A stretch of 64,000 nucleotides of DNA from positions 1 through 64,000 of the forward strand of contig MKGP02000026.1 of NCBI GenBank assembly GCA_001913845.2, in the 5' to 3' direction. The stretch's first letter is position 1. Each line of letters begins with the position of its first letter. Shown here in pieces: positions 46,633 to 56,150 of this stretch. The position numbers and the translations under genes are program-made. This DNA comes from Limnothrix sp. CACIAM 69d (lineage in GTDB: Bacteria > Cyanobacteriota > Cyanobacteriia > CACIAM-69d). The notes under the pieces are model-generated. The model was not told where the DNA came from and did no database searches. It worked only from the letters and a program-made list of their open reading frames with translations.

Positions 46633-47220
46633 ATGCGATCGCTCTGTTTACAACTGCTGAATCATGACCATCTCGATCAATTAGTAGCGATCGACCAGCT
46701 CGCCTTGGGGGGGCTGTGGAGCGCCGACACCTATCGCCGGGAGCTGGATAGCCCGAATAGTGATTTGCTCGGGGCGATCGATCCGCAGGGACAACTGATC
46801 GGGTTTGGTTGCGCCTGGGCGATTGTTGACGAGTGCCACATCACAGCGATCGCCCTGCGACCGGAATTTCAGCGGCAGGGATTAGGTCAGGCCTTGCTGT
46901 GGGGCCTGTTGAGCTTGGCGCGGCAACGGGACATGAAACGCGCCACCCTGGAAGTGCGGCCGAGCAACCAAGCGGCCCTGTCGCTCTACGAAAAATTTGG
47001 CTTCCAAGAGGCCGGCCGTCGCAAACGCTACTACGCCGATGGCGAAGATGCGGCGATCCTGTGGTTAGGCAAGTTGGATTGGCCCCAGTTTGCCCAACAG
47101 CTCGATCGCACCGCTGCCGACCTGAGCGATCGACTGGCGCAACATCAGTGGCAGTGGTGGGGAGAAATTGTGCCCCCAACCGCCGGGGTCGGCAGCCCCC
47201 CAAGCCATGCGCTAGATTAA
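46633..47220 (+). CDS. rimI: Ribosomal protein S18-alanine N-acetyltransferase (RimI-like)
   Basis: A 195-residue GNAT protein. RimI acetylates the N-terminal alanine of ribosomal protein S18. The acetyl-CoA loop is RPEFQRQGLGQALLWGLL, followed by ATLEVRPSNQAALSLYEKFGF, the RimI-type C-terminal motif, and RKRYYADGEDA(A/I). A 45-residue C-terminal tail after the domain is not needed for the fold. It lies upstream of clpC on the same strand, but 455 bp separate them. Confidence 0.83.
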   Translation: MRSLCLQLLNHDHLDQLVAIDQLALGGLWSADTYRRELDSPNSDLLGAIDPQGQLIGFGCAWAIVDECHITAIALRPEFQRQGLGQALLWGLLSLARQRDMKRATLEVRPSNQAALSLYEKFGFQEAGRRKRYYADGEDAAILWLGKLDWPQFAQQLDRTAADLSDRLAQHQWQWWGEIVPPTAGVGSPPSHALD

Positions 47221-47675
47221 AAACCTATCTTTCAATCCTGCCCAACAGGTTCACCCAATTTTTGGAATTCACCCCAGTCCGCTGGCTCAATGGGGGTCTG
47301 CCAAATTCTGGCTAACGCTTGAGCTGGCCCATGTTTCACTCCCGATCGGGCCGTTTTGCCGCTGGCCCTTGCCATCAGCAATCCCAAGACCCGATTTTCA
47401 ACCCAAACGTTCTTTAAAAATCCTAAAAGCATTCATCAATCCATCCCCCAGGATCGCCCAAAAGGCTTGATCCCCCCCTACCCCATCGGGGAACAAAATC
47501 CCCCGAAAGTTCATGGCAATTTCTCGAGTTCTTGAGCTTGCCAAGGGGAAGGCGATCGAGTTGGGGAAACCGCCCGATCGCCCCCCAATTGCCGGCCAGG
47601 TCAGCCCCAAACTGCCCAAACCGCGCGTGTTAAAATCAGATTTGCCAGCACTTCGCAGGTGATAGGGAACCGCCA
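47221..47675 (+). promoter_or_regulatory. 455-bp leader/promoter region of clpC
   Basis: No gene is seen between rimI and clpC. A 66-residue minus-strand frame and others here have no family similarity and no ribosome site. The last 30 bases include GATAGGGAACCGCCA before the clpC ATG, giving a weak ribosome site. A heat-shock-type control element could not be identified. Confidence 0.45.
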
Positions 47676-50165
47676 ATGTTTGAACGCTTCACTGAGAAAG
47701 CCATTAAGGTGATCATGCTCGCCCAAGAAGAGGCCCGCCGCCTGGGTCATAACTTCGTGGGCACCGAGCAAATCCTTCTCGGACTCATTGGCGAAGGCAC
47801 TGGTGTAGCCGCCAAAGTCCTGAAATCCATGGGTGTCAACCTCAAGGACGCTCGGATTGAGGTCGAAAAAATTATCGGTCGCGGCTCCGGTTTCGTGGCT
47901 GTGGAAATTCCCTTCACGCCTCGGGCCAAGCGGGTTCTGGAACTGTCGCTCGAAGAGGCCCGCCAACTGGGCCACAACTACATTGGCACAGAGCACCTGC
48001 TGCTGGGCCTGATCCGCGAAGGAGAGGGGGTCGCGGCCCGAGTGCTGGAAAATCTGGGCGTTGACCTGTCGAAGGTGCGCACCCAAGTGATTCGGATGTT
48101 GGGCGAAACGGCGGAAGTGACTGCCGGTGGCTCCCAAGGCCGCACCAAGACCCCAACCCTGGATGAGTTTGGGGCCAACCTGACCCAACAGGCCGCTGAA
48201 GGCAAGTTGGATCCGGTGGTGGGTCGCCAGAAGGAAATTGAGCGGGTGATTCAGATTTTGGGTCGCCGCACCAAAAACAACCCGGTGTTGATCGGGGAGC
48301 CGGGCGTGGGTAAAACCGCGATCGCCGAAGGATTGGCCCAACGGATTGCCAATGGCGATGTGCCGGACATCCTGGAAGACAAACGGGTCGTGACGCTGGA
48401 TATCGGTCTGTTGGTGGCCGGGACCAAGTATCGCGGGGAGTTTGAAGAGCGCCTGAAGAAGATCATGGATGAAATTCGCCAGGCCGGTAACGTGATCCTG
48501 GTGATCGATGAAGTCCATACCCTGATTGGGGCGGGGGCCGCCGAAGGGGCGATCGATGCGGCGAATATCCTGAAGCCGGCCTTGGCGCGGGGTGAGCTGC
48601 AATGCATCGGTGCAACCACCCTGGATGAGTATCGCAAGCACATCGAGCGGGATGCGGCCCTGGAGCGGCGCTTCCAGCCGGTGATGGTGGGTGAGCCGAC
48701 CGTGGACGAAACGATCGAGATCCTGCGCGGCCTGCGGGAACGCTATGAGCAACACCACAAGCTGAAGATTTCCGATGAAGCGCTGGAGGCGGCGGCTAAG
48801 CTGTCCGATCGCTACATCAGCGATCGCTACTTGCCCGACAAGGCGATCGACTTGATCGACGAAGCCGGATCGCGAGTGCGGCTGCTAAATTCCCAACTGC
48901 CCCCGGCCGCCAAGGAATTGGATAAGGAGCTGCGGGAAGTCCTCAAGCAAAAGGACGAAGCCGTGCGATCGCAGGACTTTGACAAGGCCGGCGAGCTGCG
49001 CGACAAGGAAATGGAAATCAAGCAGCAAATCCGCAACATCGCCCAAACCAAGAAGTCGGAAGAGCGCACCGACGACCCCTTGCAGCCGATCGTTGACGAG
49101 GAAGACATCGCCCACATCGTCGCTTCTTGGACGGGTGTGCCGGTGAACAAGCTCACCGAGTCCGAATCCGAAAAGCTGCTGCACATGGAAGACGTGTTGC
49201 ACCAGCGGCTGATCGGCCAAGACGAAGCGGTGAAAGCCGTGTCCCGCGCCATTCGTCGGGCCCGCGTGGGTCTGAAGAACCCCAACCGCCCGATCGCTAG
49301 CTTCATCTTCTCTGGCCCCACCGGGGTTGGGAAAACCGAGCTGACCAAGGCCTTAGCAGCCTACTTCTTCGGCTCCGAGGAAGCGATGATCCGCCTCGAC
49401 ATGTCGGAATACATGGAGCGGCACACGGTCTCGAAGCTGATCGGTTCGCCTCCGGGCTATGTGGGCTACAACGAAGGCGGCCAACTGACGGAAGCCGTGC
49501 GTCGTCGCCCCTACACTGTGGTGCTGTTCGATGAAATCGAAAAGGCCCACCCCGATGTGTTCAACATGCTGCTGCAAATCTTGGAAGATGGTCGCCTGAC
49601 CGATGCCAAGGGCCGCACGGTGGACTTCAAGAACACCCTGATCATCCTCACCTCGAACATCGGTTCTAAGGTGATCGAAAAGGGTGGCGGCGGTCTGGGC
49701 TTCGAGTTTGGCGAAGACCAAGCCGAGTCTCAGTACAACCGGATCAAGTCCCTGGTGAACGAGGAACTGAAGAACTACTTCCGCCCCGAGTTCCTGAACC
49801 GCTTGGACGAAATCATCGTCTTCCGCCAACTGAGCAAGGACGAGGTGAAGGAAATCGCCGAAATCCTGCTCAAGGAAGTGTTTGCTCGCTTGACCGAGCG
49901 CGGCATCACCCTGGCGGTGACCGACAAGTTCCGCGAACGCCTAATCGAAGAGGGCTTCAACCCCAGCTACGGGGCGCGGCCACTGCGTCGGGCAATTATG
50001 CGCCTGCTGGAAGATGTGCTGGCGGAGGAAATCCTCTCCGGCCGGATCAAGGATGGCGACACAGCGACGATCGACCTGGACGAAGACCGCAACGTGAAGG
50101 TGGAAGTGACGGCCGGTGCGCCGCCCGCTGAAACCCGCGAGCTGGTGGGTCAAGGGGCTGAGTAA
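47676..50165 (+). CDS. clpC: ATP-dependent Clp protease ATP-binding subunit ClpC
   Basis: ClpC is the AAA+ unfoldase that feeds proteins to ClpP-type peptidases. In cyanobacteria it is essential and also degrades phycobilisomes via NblA. The 829 residues contain the N-domain with two repeats, AAA1 with [13 protein letters not shown] and VIDEVH, a middle UVR region ([29 protein letters not shown]), and AAA2 with [13 protein letters not shown] and [12 protein letters not shown]. Everything expected of ClpC is present, with no frame damage. A terminator hairpin follows at 50275. Confidence 0.98.
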   Translation: MFERFTEKAIKVIMLAQEEARRLGHNFVGTEQILLGLIGEGTGVAAKVLKSMGVNLKDARIEVEKIIGRGSGFVAVEIPFTPRAKRVLELSLEEARQLGHNYIGTEHLLLGLIREGEGVAARVLENLGVDLSKVRTQVIRMLGETAEVTAGGSQGRTKTPTLDEFGANLTQQAAEGKLDPVVGRQKEIERVIQILGRRTKNNPVLIGEPGVGKTAIAEGLAQRIANGDVPDILEDKRVVTLDIGLLVAGTKYRGEFEERLKKIMDEIRQAGNVILVIDEVHTLIGAGAAEGAIDAANILKPALARGELQCIGATTLDEYRKHIERDAALERRFQPVMVGEPTVDETIEILRGLRERYEQHHKLKISDEALEAAAKLSDRYISDRYLPDKAIDLIDEAGSRVRLLNSQLPPAAKELDKELREVLKQKDEAVRSQDFDKAGELRDKEMEIKQQIRNIAQTKKSEERTDDPLQPIVDEEDIAHIVASWTGVPVNKLTESESEKLLHMEDVLHQRLIGQDEAVKAVSRAIRRARVGLKNPNRPIASFIFSGPTGVGKTELTKALAAYFFGSEEAMIRLDMSEYMERHTVSKLIGSPPGYVGYNEGGQLTEAVRRRPYTVVLFDEIEKAHPDVFNMLLQILEDGRLTDAKGRTVDFKNTLIILTSNIGSKVIEKGGGGLGFEFGEDQAESQYNRIKSLVNEELKNYFRPEFLNRLDEIIVFRQLSKDEVKEIAEILLKEVFARLTERGITLAVTDKFRERLIEEGFNPSYGARPLRRAIMRLLEDVLAEEILSGRIKDGDTATIDLDEDRNVKVEVTAGAPPAETRELVGQGAE

Positions 50166-50274
50166 CTCTGAACCGAGCGGAACCAGAACGTGAAACGCGA
50201 TCGGCTCGATCGCGCTCAGGTTTAGTTCAGCTCAGTTCCAGCCCTTGATGGGGATGCACTAATGCTTATTTGTG

Positions 50275-50303
50275 AAAGGGTGGCCTCAACGGGTCGCCCT
50301 TTT
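50275..50303. terminator. Terminator hairpin between clpC and recQ
   Basis: AAAGGGTGGCC pairs with GGTCGCCCTTT through about 11 positions, including two G-U pairs, with a 5-6 nt loop. T-rich bases follow on the plus strand and A-rich bases flank the other side, so it may serve both convergent genes. Confidence 0.75.
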
Positions 50304-50367
50304 ACGATTTTTGCTGGTATTTGCTGGGGCCAGTTCTGGATGCAGATGGCTGAATGCCACCAAGGGA

Positions 50368-51816
50368 TCACCGCTGACCGATGGGGCGACATCGATCGCA
50401 CTGACCACAGCGCCAGTTAGCCGACTTGGGCGGTAACCCCAACGCTTGCAACAAAAAGCGCCACCGACAACCCCGATCACCCCCGTAGCGACGCATCGAA
50501 AGCTCAACCGATCGACCCGTGCGGGCTTGGTGGGCGATCGCCGCTGACCACTGCCCCGACCATTGGTAGTGGAACGGATCGAGCCAGTCCAGTTGACCGA
50601 GGGCATGGAGCCAACTGAGGGCGATCGCCCCTTCAGCAAACTGATCGGCAATTTCAGCGATCGCGCCTTCCTGGGGCAAACGCCGAGCCACAAGGCCCAA
50701 ATTTTGAATTTGTTGGCGGGTTTGTTGCTGAAAGTGGCGATCGAGCCGTCGATCGGTGCTGTCCAGCCAGCCGGTGGGTTCACTGACCAACAGCAAAATA
50801 TCGGCCGGCTGCCCATCTCGGCCGGCGCGACCAATTTCTTGCACATATTCCGCCGGGATTAGCGGCCGATGCCAATGCACAATCCAGCGCACATCGGGGC
50901 GATCGATCCCCATGCCAAAGGCGCTGGTGCAGACCAAAAAGGGCAACTCACCCCCCACCCACTGAGCTTCCAACCGGCGGCGATCGGGCGGTGGCAACCC
51001 GGCATGATAGGCGGCTGTCTGGTGGCCCCGATCGCGCAACTGTCGGGCCAAGTCTTCGCAGGTTTGGCGGCTGCGGGCAAAAACCAGGCCCCCTTGGCCG
51101 GGGCGATCGCGCAACCACCGCTGCAAACGCCACTGACGCTGGGCGGGAACCCAACAGCGCTGCACCTGTAATCGCAGGTTGGCCCGATAGGGAGATTGCT
51201 CAAACCGGGCTGGGTTCCGCAACCCCAAAACTTGGGCAATGATGGCACGATCGGTGGGGGTGGCGGTGGCCGTGAACGCGGCGATCGGGATTGGCTTTTG
51301 GGCCGCTGCTTCCAGGGTCTGGCGGGCAATCCCTAACCGGCGATAGGCGGGCCGAAAGGTTTCGCCCCACTGGGCCAAGCAATGGGCCTCATCGATCGCC
51401 AGGCCCTGAATTTGGGGAGCCAACCGCAACAACCGTGACCAAACTCGCTGGCTGAAAAGGGTTTCGGGCGACAGATACAGCAATCGCAACTGGCCCCGCT
51501 CCAAGCGATCGAGCACCGCTTTTTGTTCCGATCGAGGCACTTCGCTATGCAGGGTGGCGGCCGGCAATCCCTTGGCCCGCAGGTCTGCCACTTGCCGATC
51601 CATCAGCGACACCAAGGGCGACACCACCACAGTCAAGCCCGATCGCAACAGGGCCGGCAATTGAAAGCACAAAGATTTACCGGTTCCCGTGGGCAACAGG
51701 GCCCACAGATCCCGCCCTTGCAAAATGGCTTGAATAATGTCGCCCTGGGGGCCGCGAAATCCGTCGTAGCCCCACAGGGTTTGAAAGAGCGATCGCGCCC
51801 GTTGCCACTCATCCAT
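50368..51816 (-). CDS. recQ: RecQ-family DNA helicase, short form
   Basis: A 482-residue 3'-5' DNA helicase. Helicase motifs are intact: LLPTGTGKS (Walker A K47), IDEAHCLAQWG (DEAH), FTATATP, GMGIDRPDVRWIVHW and QEIGRAGRDGQP. The C-terminus has the zinc-cluster-like CGQCDRC. Compared with E. coli RecQ (about 610 residues) it lacks the HRDC domain, as in many cyanobacterial RecQ proteins. It probably acts in replication fork repair and recombination. Confidence 0.92.
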   Translation of the reverse strand: MDEWQRARSLFQTLWGYDGFRGPQGDIIQAILQGRDLWALLPTGTGKSLCFQLPALLRSGLTVVVSPLVSLMDRQVADLRAKGLPAATLHSEVPRSEQKAVLDRLERGQLRLLYLSPETLFSQRVWSRLLRLAPQIQGLAIDEAHCLAQWGETFRPAYRRLGIARQTLEAAAQKPIPIAAFTATATPTDRAIIAQVLGLRNPARFEQSPYRANLRLQVQRCWVPAQRQWRLQRWLRDRPGQGGLVFARSRQTCEDLARQLRDRGHQTAAYHAGLPPPDRRRLEAQWVGGELPFLVCTSAFGMGIDRPDVRWIVHWHRPLIPAEYVQEIGRAGRDGQPADILLLVSEPTGWLDSTDRRLDRHFQQQTRQQIQNLGLVARRLPQEGAIAEIADQFAEGAIALSWLHALGQLDWLDPFHYQWSGQWSAAIAHQARTGRSVELSMRRYGGDRGCRWRFLLQALGLPPKSANWRCGQCDRCRPIGQR

Positions 51817-51861
51817 CCCGATCGCGCCTCTGCCCCGAATGCCGCGCCGTTCGTCAATGGC

Positions 51862-52209
51862 CTAAACCGAAGCCAGGGGGCGATCGGCCGGTTGGGGATC
51901 AACTTTGCTGCACACCTCGTAGAAATTCGTGACCGGCGGCTTCAGGAAAAGGTGAGCCATTTTGGCAAAAATTGCCTCGCAAGCTTCATTGCGATTGGCA
52001 TCCATATCATCAATGTTGTCCCAAAAGATCACCGCAATGCCGCGATCGCTGTTGGTCTCTTGCAGCAAATAAGCCCCTTCAAAACCCTGTTTGTAGGTGG
52101 AAACTGCCGCTTCAAACAGTTGTTGAGCCTCGGCAAATTTGCCCGGCCGAAATTCCCCGATCGCCACGTAGGCATATTGATGCTTCAGGAAGTCTAGAAA
52201 TTCGCTCAT
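51862..52209 (-). CDS. Antibiotic-biosynthesis-monooxygenase (ABM)-like dimeric alpha/beta barrel protein
   Basis: A 115-residue protein from ATG 52209 (MSEFLDFLKHQYAYVAIGEFRPG). It shows the ferredoxin-like pattern of stress-response A/B-barrel or ABM proteins, with strands AYVAIGEFR, GAYLLQE and GIAVIFWDN and a helix around RPGKFAEAQQLFE. The catalytic role is unknown. The longer frame to 52326 adds 39 residues of unrelated composition, so the short form is preferred. Confidence 0.7.
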   Translation of the reverse strand: MSEFLDFLKHQYAYVAIGEFRPGKFAEAQQLFEAAVSTYKQGFEGAYLLQETNSDRGIAVIFWDNIDDMDANRNEACEAIFAKMAHLFLKPPVTNFYEVCSKVDPQPADRPLASV

Positions 52210-52424
52210 AATGTTCGTCGAGTCCTCACGGTGCTTGCTTAAGGCCAGCCTAACTCGATCCCCTGGCGTAACTTGAAAAAGCCGATCAAACATCACTGAC
52301 TTGTAGCGAATTGCAATGCTTTGCAACCTCTCTGTTCGCTAACTTTACGAAGCAATAATCAAAGCGATACTAAAGGTCATAATCAGCCAGTTGAACCAAT
52401 CAACTTTCGACCAGATTTTTTTTG

Positions 52425-52465
52425 TTAACTCAGTTAATTCGGCTAACTGGGTTAACTCGGTTAAC
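52425..52465 (-). repeat. 9-bp tandem repeat, about 4.5 copies, across a stop codon
   Basis: Units TTAACTCAG, TTAATTCGG, CTAACTGGG, TTAACTCGG and a partial TTAAC run without gaps. The final unit supplies the stop (52461-52463, minus) of the exported protein gene; each earlier TTAA or CTAA also gives a stop in the same frame. Confidence 0.88.
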
Positions 52466-53078
52466 GGCGCGATCGGGTGACTGCCCAAAGTCCCAAAAAT
52501 CCCAGACCCACGCCGCCCACACCCAACCACACCAGTTCCCCAGAATGCCATGGGGTCTCGGTGGTCGTTTCAGCAGCGGCCACTGGTGAGGCGATCGCAG
52601 CGGCCACGGGAGCGGGACTGGCCGCAGGGGCAGCTCCGGCCAGCACGGTGGTTTCGTATCGAAACTCAAAGGGTTGAAAGTCACCCGGTTGTTTCGGCTG
52701 GCCTTTCAGCACCAAATCATAGGCCCCCGCTGCCGGGAACACGGTGGTTGCGCCGGGCATGTTTTGAAACCCTTCGGCGGCCTTGGGTGTGAGGGGCGGT
52801 TGCCAGGGTTGGGGGGCTGTCGGACTCTGCAAGCGGGGGCTGATGGTCAGTTGGCAGTTGCAGCGATCGAGGGGGATCGTTGCGCCGCCTTTGCGCGTGA
52901 GGCTAAACCAAATGGTGGCCGGCTCCCCCGATCGGGGATTATGGTCGGGTTCCAAGTGAAACAGGGCGGCCACATCGGCTCCCGTCTTCACCTGGTGGGC
53001 CCCCGAAGGCCAGGCCAGGCCAAACCCCAGCCCGATCGCACCCAAGCCAACGCTCATCCAGCGAGCTGCCCGGTTCAT
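52461..53078 (-). CDS. Exported, membrane-anchored protein of unknown function
   Basis: A 205-residue protein with an N-terminal signal sequence (MNRAARWMSVGLGAIGLGFGLAWPSGAH, shown in parts), an all-beta-looking middle part (EPATIWFSLTRKGG, AYDLVLKGQP) and an Ala/Pro-rich linker before a C-terminal membrane helix. The CNC pair near residue 83 could bind metal. CopC/YtkA-like folds look similar, but I would not name it. ATG 53078 overlaps the LivG stop by the four bases ATGA, so translation is coupled. Confidence 0.72.
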   Translation of the reverse strand: MNRAARWMSVGLGAIGLGFGLAWPSGAHQVKTGADVAALFHLEPDHNPRSGEPATIWFSLTRKGGATIPLDRCNCQLTISPRLQSPTAPQPWQPPLTPKAAEGFQNMPGATTVFPAAGAYDLVLKGQPKQPGDFQPFEFRYETTVLAGAAPAASPAPVAAAIASPVAAAETTTETPWHSGELVWLGVGGVGLGFLGLWAVTRSRR

Positions 53079-53887
53079 GCGGCTTGCCCCAGATAGGCTT
53101 CCAAAACCCTTGGATCCGCTTGGATCATGTCCGGGGAGCCATCCGCTAAATTCTGACCATCCGCCAAAACCCACACCCGATCGCACAGGGACATAATCAC
53201 ATCCATGTTGTGTTCCACAATCAGGAAGGTCAGTCCCTCCCGATTCCAGGTTTGGATTCGATCGCAGATTTGCTCAATTAGGGCTGGGTTCACACCGGCC
53301 GCTGGCTCATCGAGCAACACCAACTTGGGTTGCACCATCAGGGCCCGCCCCATTTCCAGCAATTTTCGCTGCCCACCGGACAGGGAACCGGCATATTCCC
53401 GCGCCATGTGGGCCAGGCCGATCGCCTCCAACAGTTCCATGGCTCGCAATTCCAAGTCCCGCTGCTGGCGACGGATGCGGCTGCTTTGGGTCCAAACTTC
53501 CCAAAACCGTTCGCCCCGTTGATCTTGGGCTGCCAAAATCATGTTCTCCAGCACCGACAGCCGGGAAAGCACCCGCGCCACCTGAAAGGTTCGCACCATC
53601 CCCTGGCGGGCAATTTGGTGGGGCGACAGGTTGTGAATGGGTTGCCCATCCAAAAACACTTCACCACTATCGGAGGGAATGAAGTTAGAAAGCAGGTTAA
53701 AGAGGGTGGTTTTGCCTGCTCCATTGGGGCCAATCAGGCCGGTAATACTGCCCGATCGCACCTCAATGTTGGCTCCCTTCACGGCTTTCAGGCCCCCGAA
53801 GCTTTTGCAAAGCTGCTTGGCTTGCAGCAGGGGCCGAGCAGGCAGGGTTTCGGTCATTTGGGGCCGATCGCTGGTGGAAGGGGTCAT
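53075..53887 (-). CDS. livG: ABC transporter ATPase, LivG type (branched-chain/neutral amino acids)
   Basis: A 270-residue ATPase with Walker A GPNGAGKTT, signature LSGGQRKLLEMGRAL, Walker B VLLDEPAAG and H-loop IVEHNMD. The MVRTFQVARV block and the PALIEQICDRI region are typical of LivG/NatA proteins. It would power uptake of neutral or branched-chain amino acids with permease and binding proteins. Those genes are not in this window; in cyanobacteria they are often dispersed. ATG 53887 is preferred; TTG 53911 adds eight residues. The gene starts 50 bp after the tRNA-Arg gene on the same strand. Confidence 0.9.
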   Translation of the reverse strand: MTPSTSDRPQMTETLPARPLLQAKQLCKSFGGLKAVKGANIEVRSGSITGLIGPNGAGKTTLFNLLSNFIPSDSGEVFLDGQPIHNLSPHQIARQGMVRTFQVARVLSRLSVLENMILAAQDQRGERFWEVWTQSSRIRRQQRDLELRAMELLEAIGLAHMAREYAGSLSGGQRKLLEMGRALMVQPKLVLLDEPAAGVNPALIEQICDRIQTWNREGLTFLIVEHNMDVIMSLCDRVWVLADGQNLADGSPDMIQADPRVLEAYLGQAA

Positions 53888-53936
53888 GGCAACGGGCGAC
53901 TCAAGGGGCAACGGGCCCCACGGGGCCCCACAAACA

Positions 53937-54010
53937 CGGGACTGGCGGGATTCGAACCCGCGACCTAGCGCTTAGGAGGCGCTTGCTCTATCCATCTGAG
54001 CCACAGCCCC
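53937..54010 (-). tRNA. tRNA-Arg (anticodon CCU)
   Basis: A 74-nt cloverleaf: acceptor GGGGCTG/CAGTCCC (one G-U), D-arm GCTC/GAGC, anticodon arm AGCGC-CTCCTAA-GCGCT, variable AGGTC, T-arm GCGGG-TTCGAAT-CCCGC and discriminator G. The anticodon CCU reads AGG. CCA is not encoded. Confidence 0.96.
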
Positions 54011-54074
54011 AAATCCAAATTTCAGACCGATTATAGGCGAATTTTTTGCGTTGCTTTGGTTAAGACGGCAACGG

Positions 54075-54932
54075 TTACGGTGGTGGATTGGCCTCAGGGG
54101 CGATCGCCTGGAGGGTCAAACGGTAATGGTAGAGGGCCACGGGGCGGTTGCGGGTCACGGAGGCATAGCGATCACGCGGGGCCAGATAAACAGCCGTGAA
54201 CTGATCGGCTTCAATCGCGTCCGGGGCGGTGCGGCGATAATCCGTGGTGGTTTCCACCGCGTTGGCATAGACCGATCGCCCCTGTTGAGTCCCCTCGTTT
54301 TGAAAGGACTGCACAATCACTTCCGTGGCCAGAAACCGTCGATCGCTCGGGGTTTCGCTGGCTCGATCGGTCACGGTGGAGACCAAGGCCCGCTGATTGG
54401 CCAACTTCAAAATCTGCTCGTTAGGGTTGCCCGGATCCGCCACCACCCCAGCAATGGCCCTTCGTCCCAGGTAGGCCGCGGCAATGTTCAACCCGTTAAA
54501 GGCGCGATCGGCCACAATTGGGGCCCGATCGGGCGGTTGATATTTCCGCAGGGGAAAAGCACTCAGGGCCGGCGCAATGGTTTGGGGGCCAAATCGCACC
54601 GCAAAGCTCACGGGCTGGCCCAGGAGCGATCGATTGCTCTCAAAACCGGGGGTAACAATTTCCGGCGCGAACGGAGCCGATAACTCCAGCAACGTGCTGG
54701 TGGCCTGCCAGTCACCCGCCATCCATGGGGGATAGATCAAGTCTCCGGCGGCGGGCTTGGTGGGGGGCTTAGTGACCCAATAGGGAAAGGCATTGACCCG
54801 ATCGAGCAGGGGGCCCGCCTGGGCCACAGAGGGCCAACCCAACCAAGCCATGACCCCCCAACAAAGGGCCAAACCCAGGGCAAACCAACGGCTGAACCCT
54901 CGGCTTTCCGACCGTTTCGATCGCCGCGTCAC
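54075..54932 (-). CDS. Thylakoid-lumen-type protein (DUF6816-like)
   Basis: A 285-residue protein with a signal peptide (hydrophobic ALGLALCWGVMAWLGW and cleavage-like AQAGP). The mature part shows blocks GDLIYPPWMAGDWQATSTLL and IVTPGFESNRS, which I associate with the DUF6816 family shared by cyanobacteria and chloroplasts; function unknown. It starts at GTG 54932, four bases after the permease stop, with a GGGG-rich ribosome site spanning that stop. It is probably translated from the permease transcript. Confidence 0.7.
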   Translation of the reverse strand: MTRRSKRSESRGFSRWFALGLALCWGVMAWLGWPSVAQAGPLLDRVNAFPYWVTKPPTKPAAGDLIYPPWMAGDWQATSTLLELSAPFAPEIVTPGFESNRSLLGQPVSFAVRFGPQTIAPALSAFPLRKYQPPDRAPIVADRAFNGLNIAAAYLGRRAIAGVVADPGNPNEQILKLANQRALVSTVTDRASETPSDRRFLATEVIVQSFQNEGTQQGRSVYANAVETTTDYRRTAPDAIEADQFTAVYLAPRDRYASVTRNRPVALYHYRLTLQAIAPEANPPP

Positions 54933-54936
54933 CCCA

Positions 54937-55977
54937 CTACCACCCCGTTTGGAAATTCATGAACAGCCCCACAAAAAACGCCAATTGGGCCGCCAGCACA
55001 AACATATACAGCACCGCCCGGGGCCGAAAAATCGACAGCAACAGCCCGATCGCCTTCAGGTCAATGATGGGGCCAAACACCAAAAAGGACAGCAGAGAAC
55101 CGCTGGTGAACGCGCCCGAAAAGGACAGGGCAAAGAAGGAATCCACGGTGGAACAAATGGAAATCACCGCCGCCAACACCATCATGGCGATGATTGAAGT
55201 GACGGGCCCTTGTCCCAAACTGAGCACCACTTCGCGCGGCACCGCCACCTGCACCACCGCCGCGATCGCGCTGCCCAAAATCAACACGCCGCCCAGTTCC
55301 CGCAGCTCTCGCACCACGTTCTCCAAAAACAATCGCCAGCGTTCGGCTCCGCTCATGCGCTCGCGCGATCGATCCACCGCCAAGGACTGCATCGTGGCCA
55401 ATGAAGACTCCAGCGGTTTGCCCGTGGTGACTCCTGGCCAGTAGGTTCCCGAGGTGAGCAAGCCCCGCTCTTGGGCCACTCGCTCAATGCCCGTTAGCTC
55501 GCGCGATCGCAGCATGGAACGGGCCAAACCCGGATTCAGAAAAGGTCGTAAATCCTTTTGGGCCCCAAACACACAGCCCACAATCACCGCAATCAGCAAG
55601 GCTGCCAAAACCCGAAACACCACCAATTCGGGACGATCGCGAAAGGCAGTCCAGGTGGCCCAAATGGCCACCGGATTGGCCGTGGGCGCAGCCAGCAAGA
55701 ACCCCACCGCCACCGGGGCCGGAATTCCCTGCAACAACAGCCGCCGCGCCACGGGCACATTGCCACATTCACAGACCGGAAAGCAGAAACCCATCACGCT
55801 GCCTGCCAAGGCCCCCAAAACGGGATGGCGCGGCAACAGGGAAATTAAGCGCCCTTCGTCAATGAACAATAACAGCGCGCTCGAAAACACCACTCCCATG
55901 AGCAGGAAGGGCAGTGCCTCCACAATTAGGCTCAGGAACAGCGTAAAACCAGCGTTGAAAGCGCGATCGAGCGGCAT
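54937..55977 (-). CDS. Permease of the ArsP/DUF318 family
   Basis: A 346-residue protein with about eight to ten membrane helices. The family motif PVCECGNVPVARRL, with its cysteine pair, sits near residues 67-80, and the second half repeats the fold (ICSTVDSFFALSFSG). Known members export organoarsenicals; others have no known substrate. GGAG lies six bases before the ATG. The gene is followed, with a 4-bp gap, by the lumenal protein gene, so the pair likely forms an operon. Confidence 0.85.
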   Translation of the reverse strand: MPLDRAFNAGFTLFLSLIVEALPFLLMGVVFSSALLLFIDEGRLISLLPRHPVLGALAGSVMGFCFPVCECGNVPVARRLLLQGIPAPVAVGFLLAAPTANPVAIWATWTAFRDRPELVVFRVLAALLIAVIVGCVFGAQKDLRPFLNPGLARSMLRSRELTGIERVAQERGLLTSGTYWPGVTTGKPLESSLATMQSLAVDRSRERMSGAERWRLFLENVVRELRELGGVLILGSAIAAVVQVAVPREVVLSLGQGPVTSIIAMMVLAAVISICSTVDSFFALSFSGAFTSGSLLSFLVFGPIIDLKAIGLLLSIFRPRAVLYMFVLAAQLAFFVGLFMNFQTGW

Positions 55978-56088
55978 TCAAATCTCCAAGCTCACTGTCG
56001 GAAACCAACAAGGCCCTGGGCCCCATCGACCGGCGATGCTACGGGGCGATTGTACCGTATCGATGTTAACGAACTGACCTGGAATCAA

Positions 56089-56121
56089 CCGCCAACTAGC
56101 CGCCAACTAGTCGCCAATTAG
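56089..56121. repeat. 11-bp tandem repeat, three copies
   Basis: CCGCCAACTAG (56089-56099), CCGCCAACTAG (56100-56110) and TCGCCAATTAG (56111-56121) lie between the NblB-like gene and the permease gene, 30 bp beyond the NblB-like stop. Confidence 0.9.
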
Positions 56122-56150
56122 CGGCCCAGCCCCCCTGAATTAGCCGTCCA

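Noticed and set aside
47601-48758. 385-residue ORF antisense to clpC
   Set aside because: It runs through the most conserved clpC codons; the open frame is a codon-usage artefact.
53913-53928. GGGCCCC-AC-GGGGCCC as a terminator for tRNA-Arg
   Set aside because: The 2-nt loop and lack of a T-run make it a poor terminator; it may be a small tandem duplication of ACGGGCCCC.
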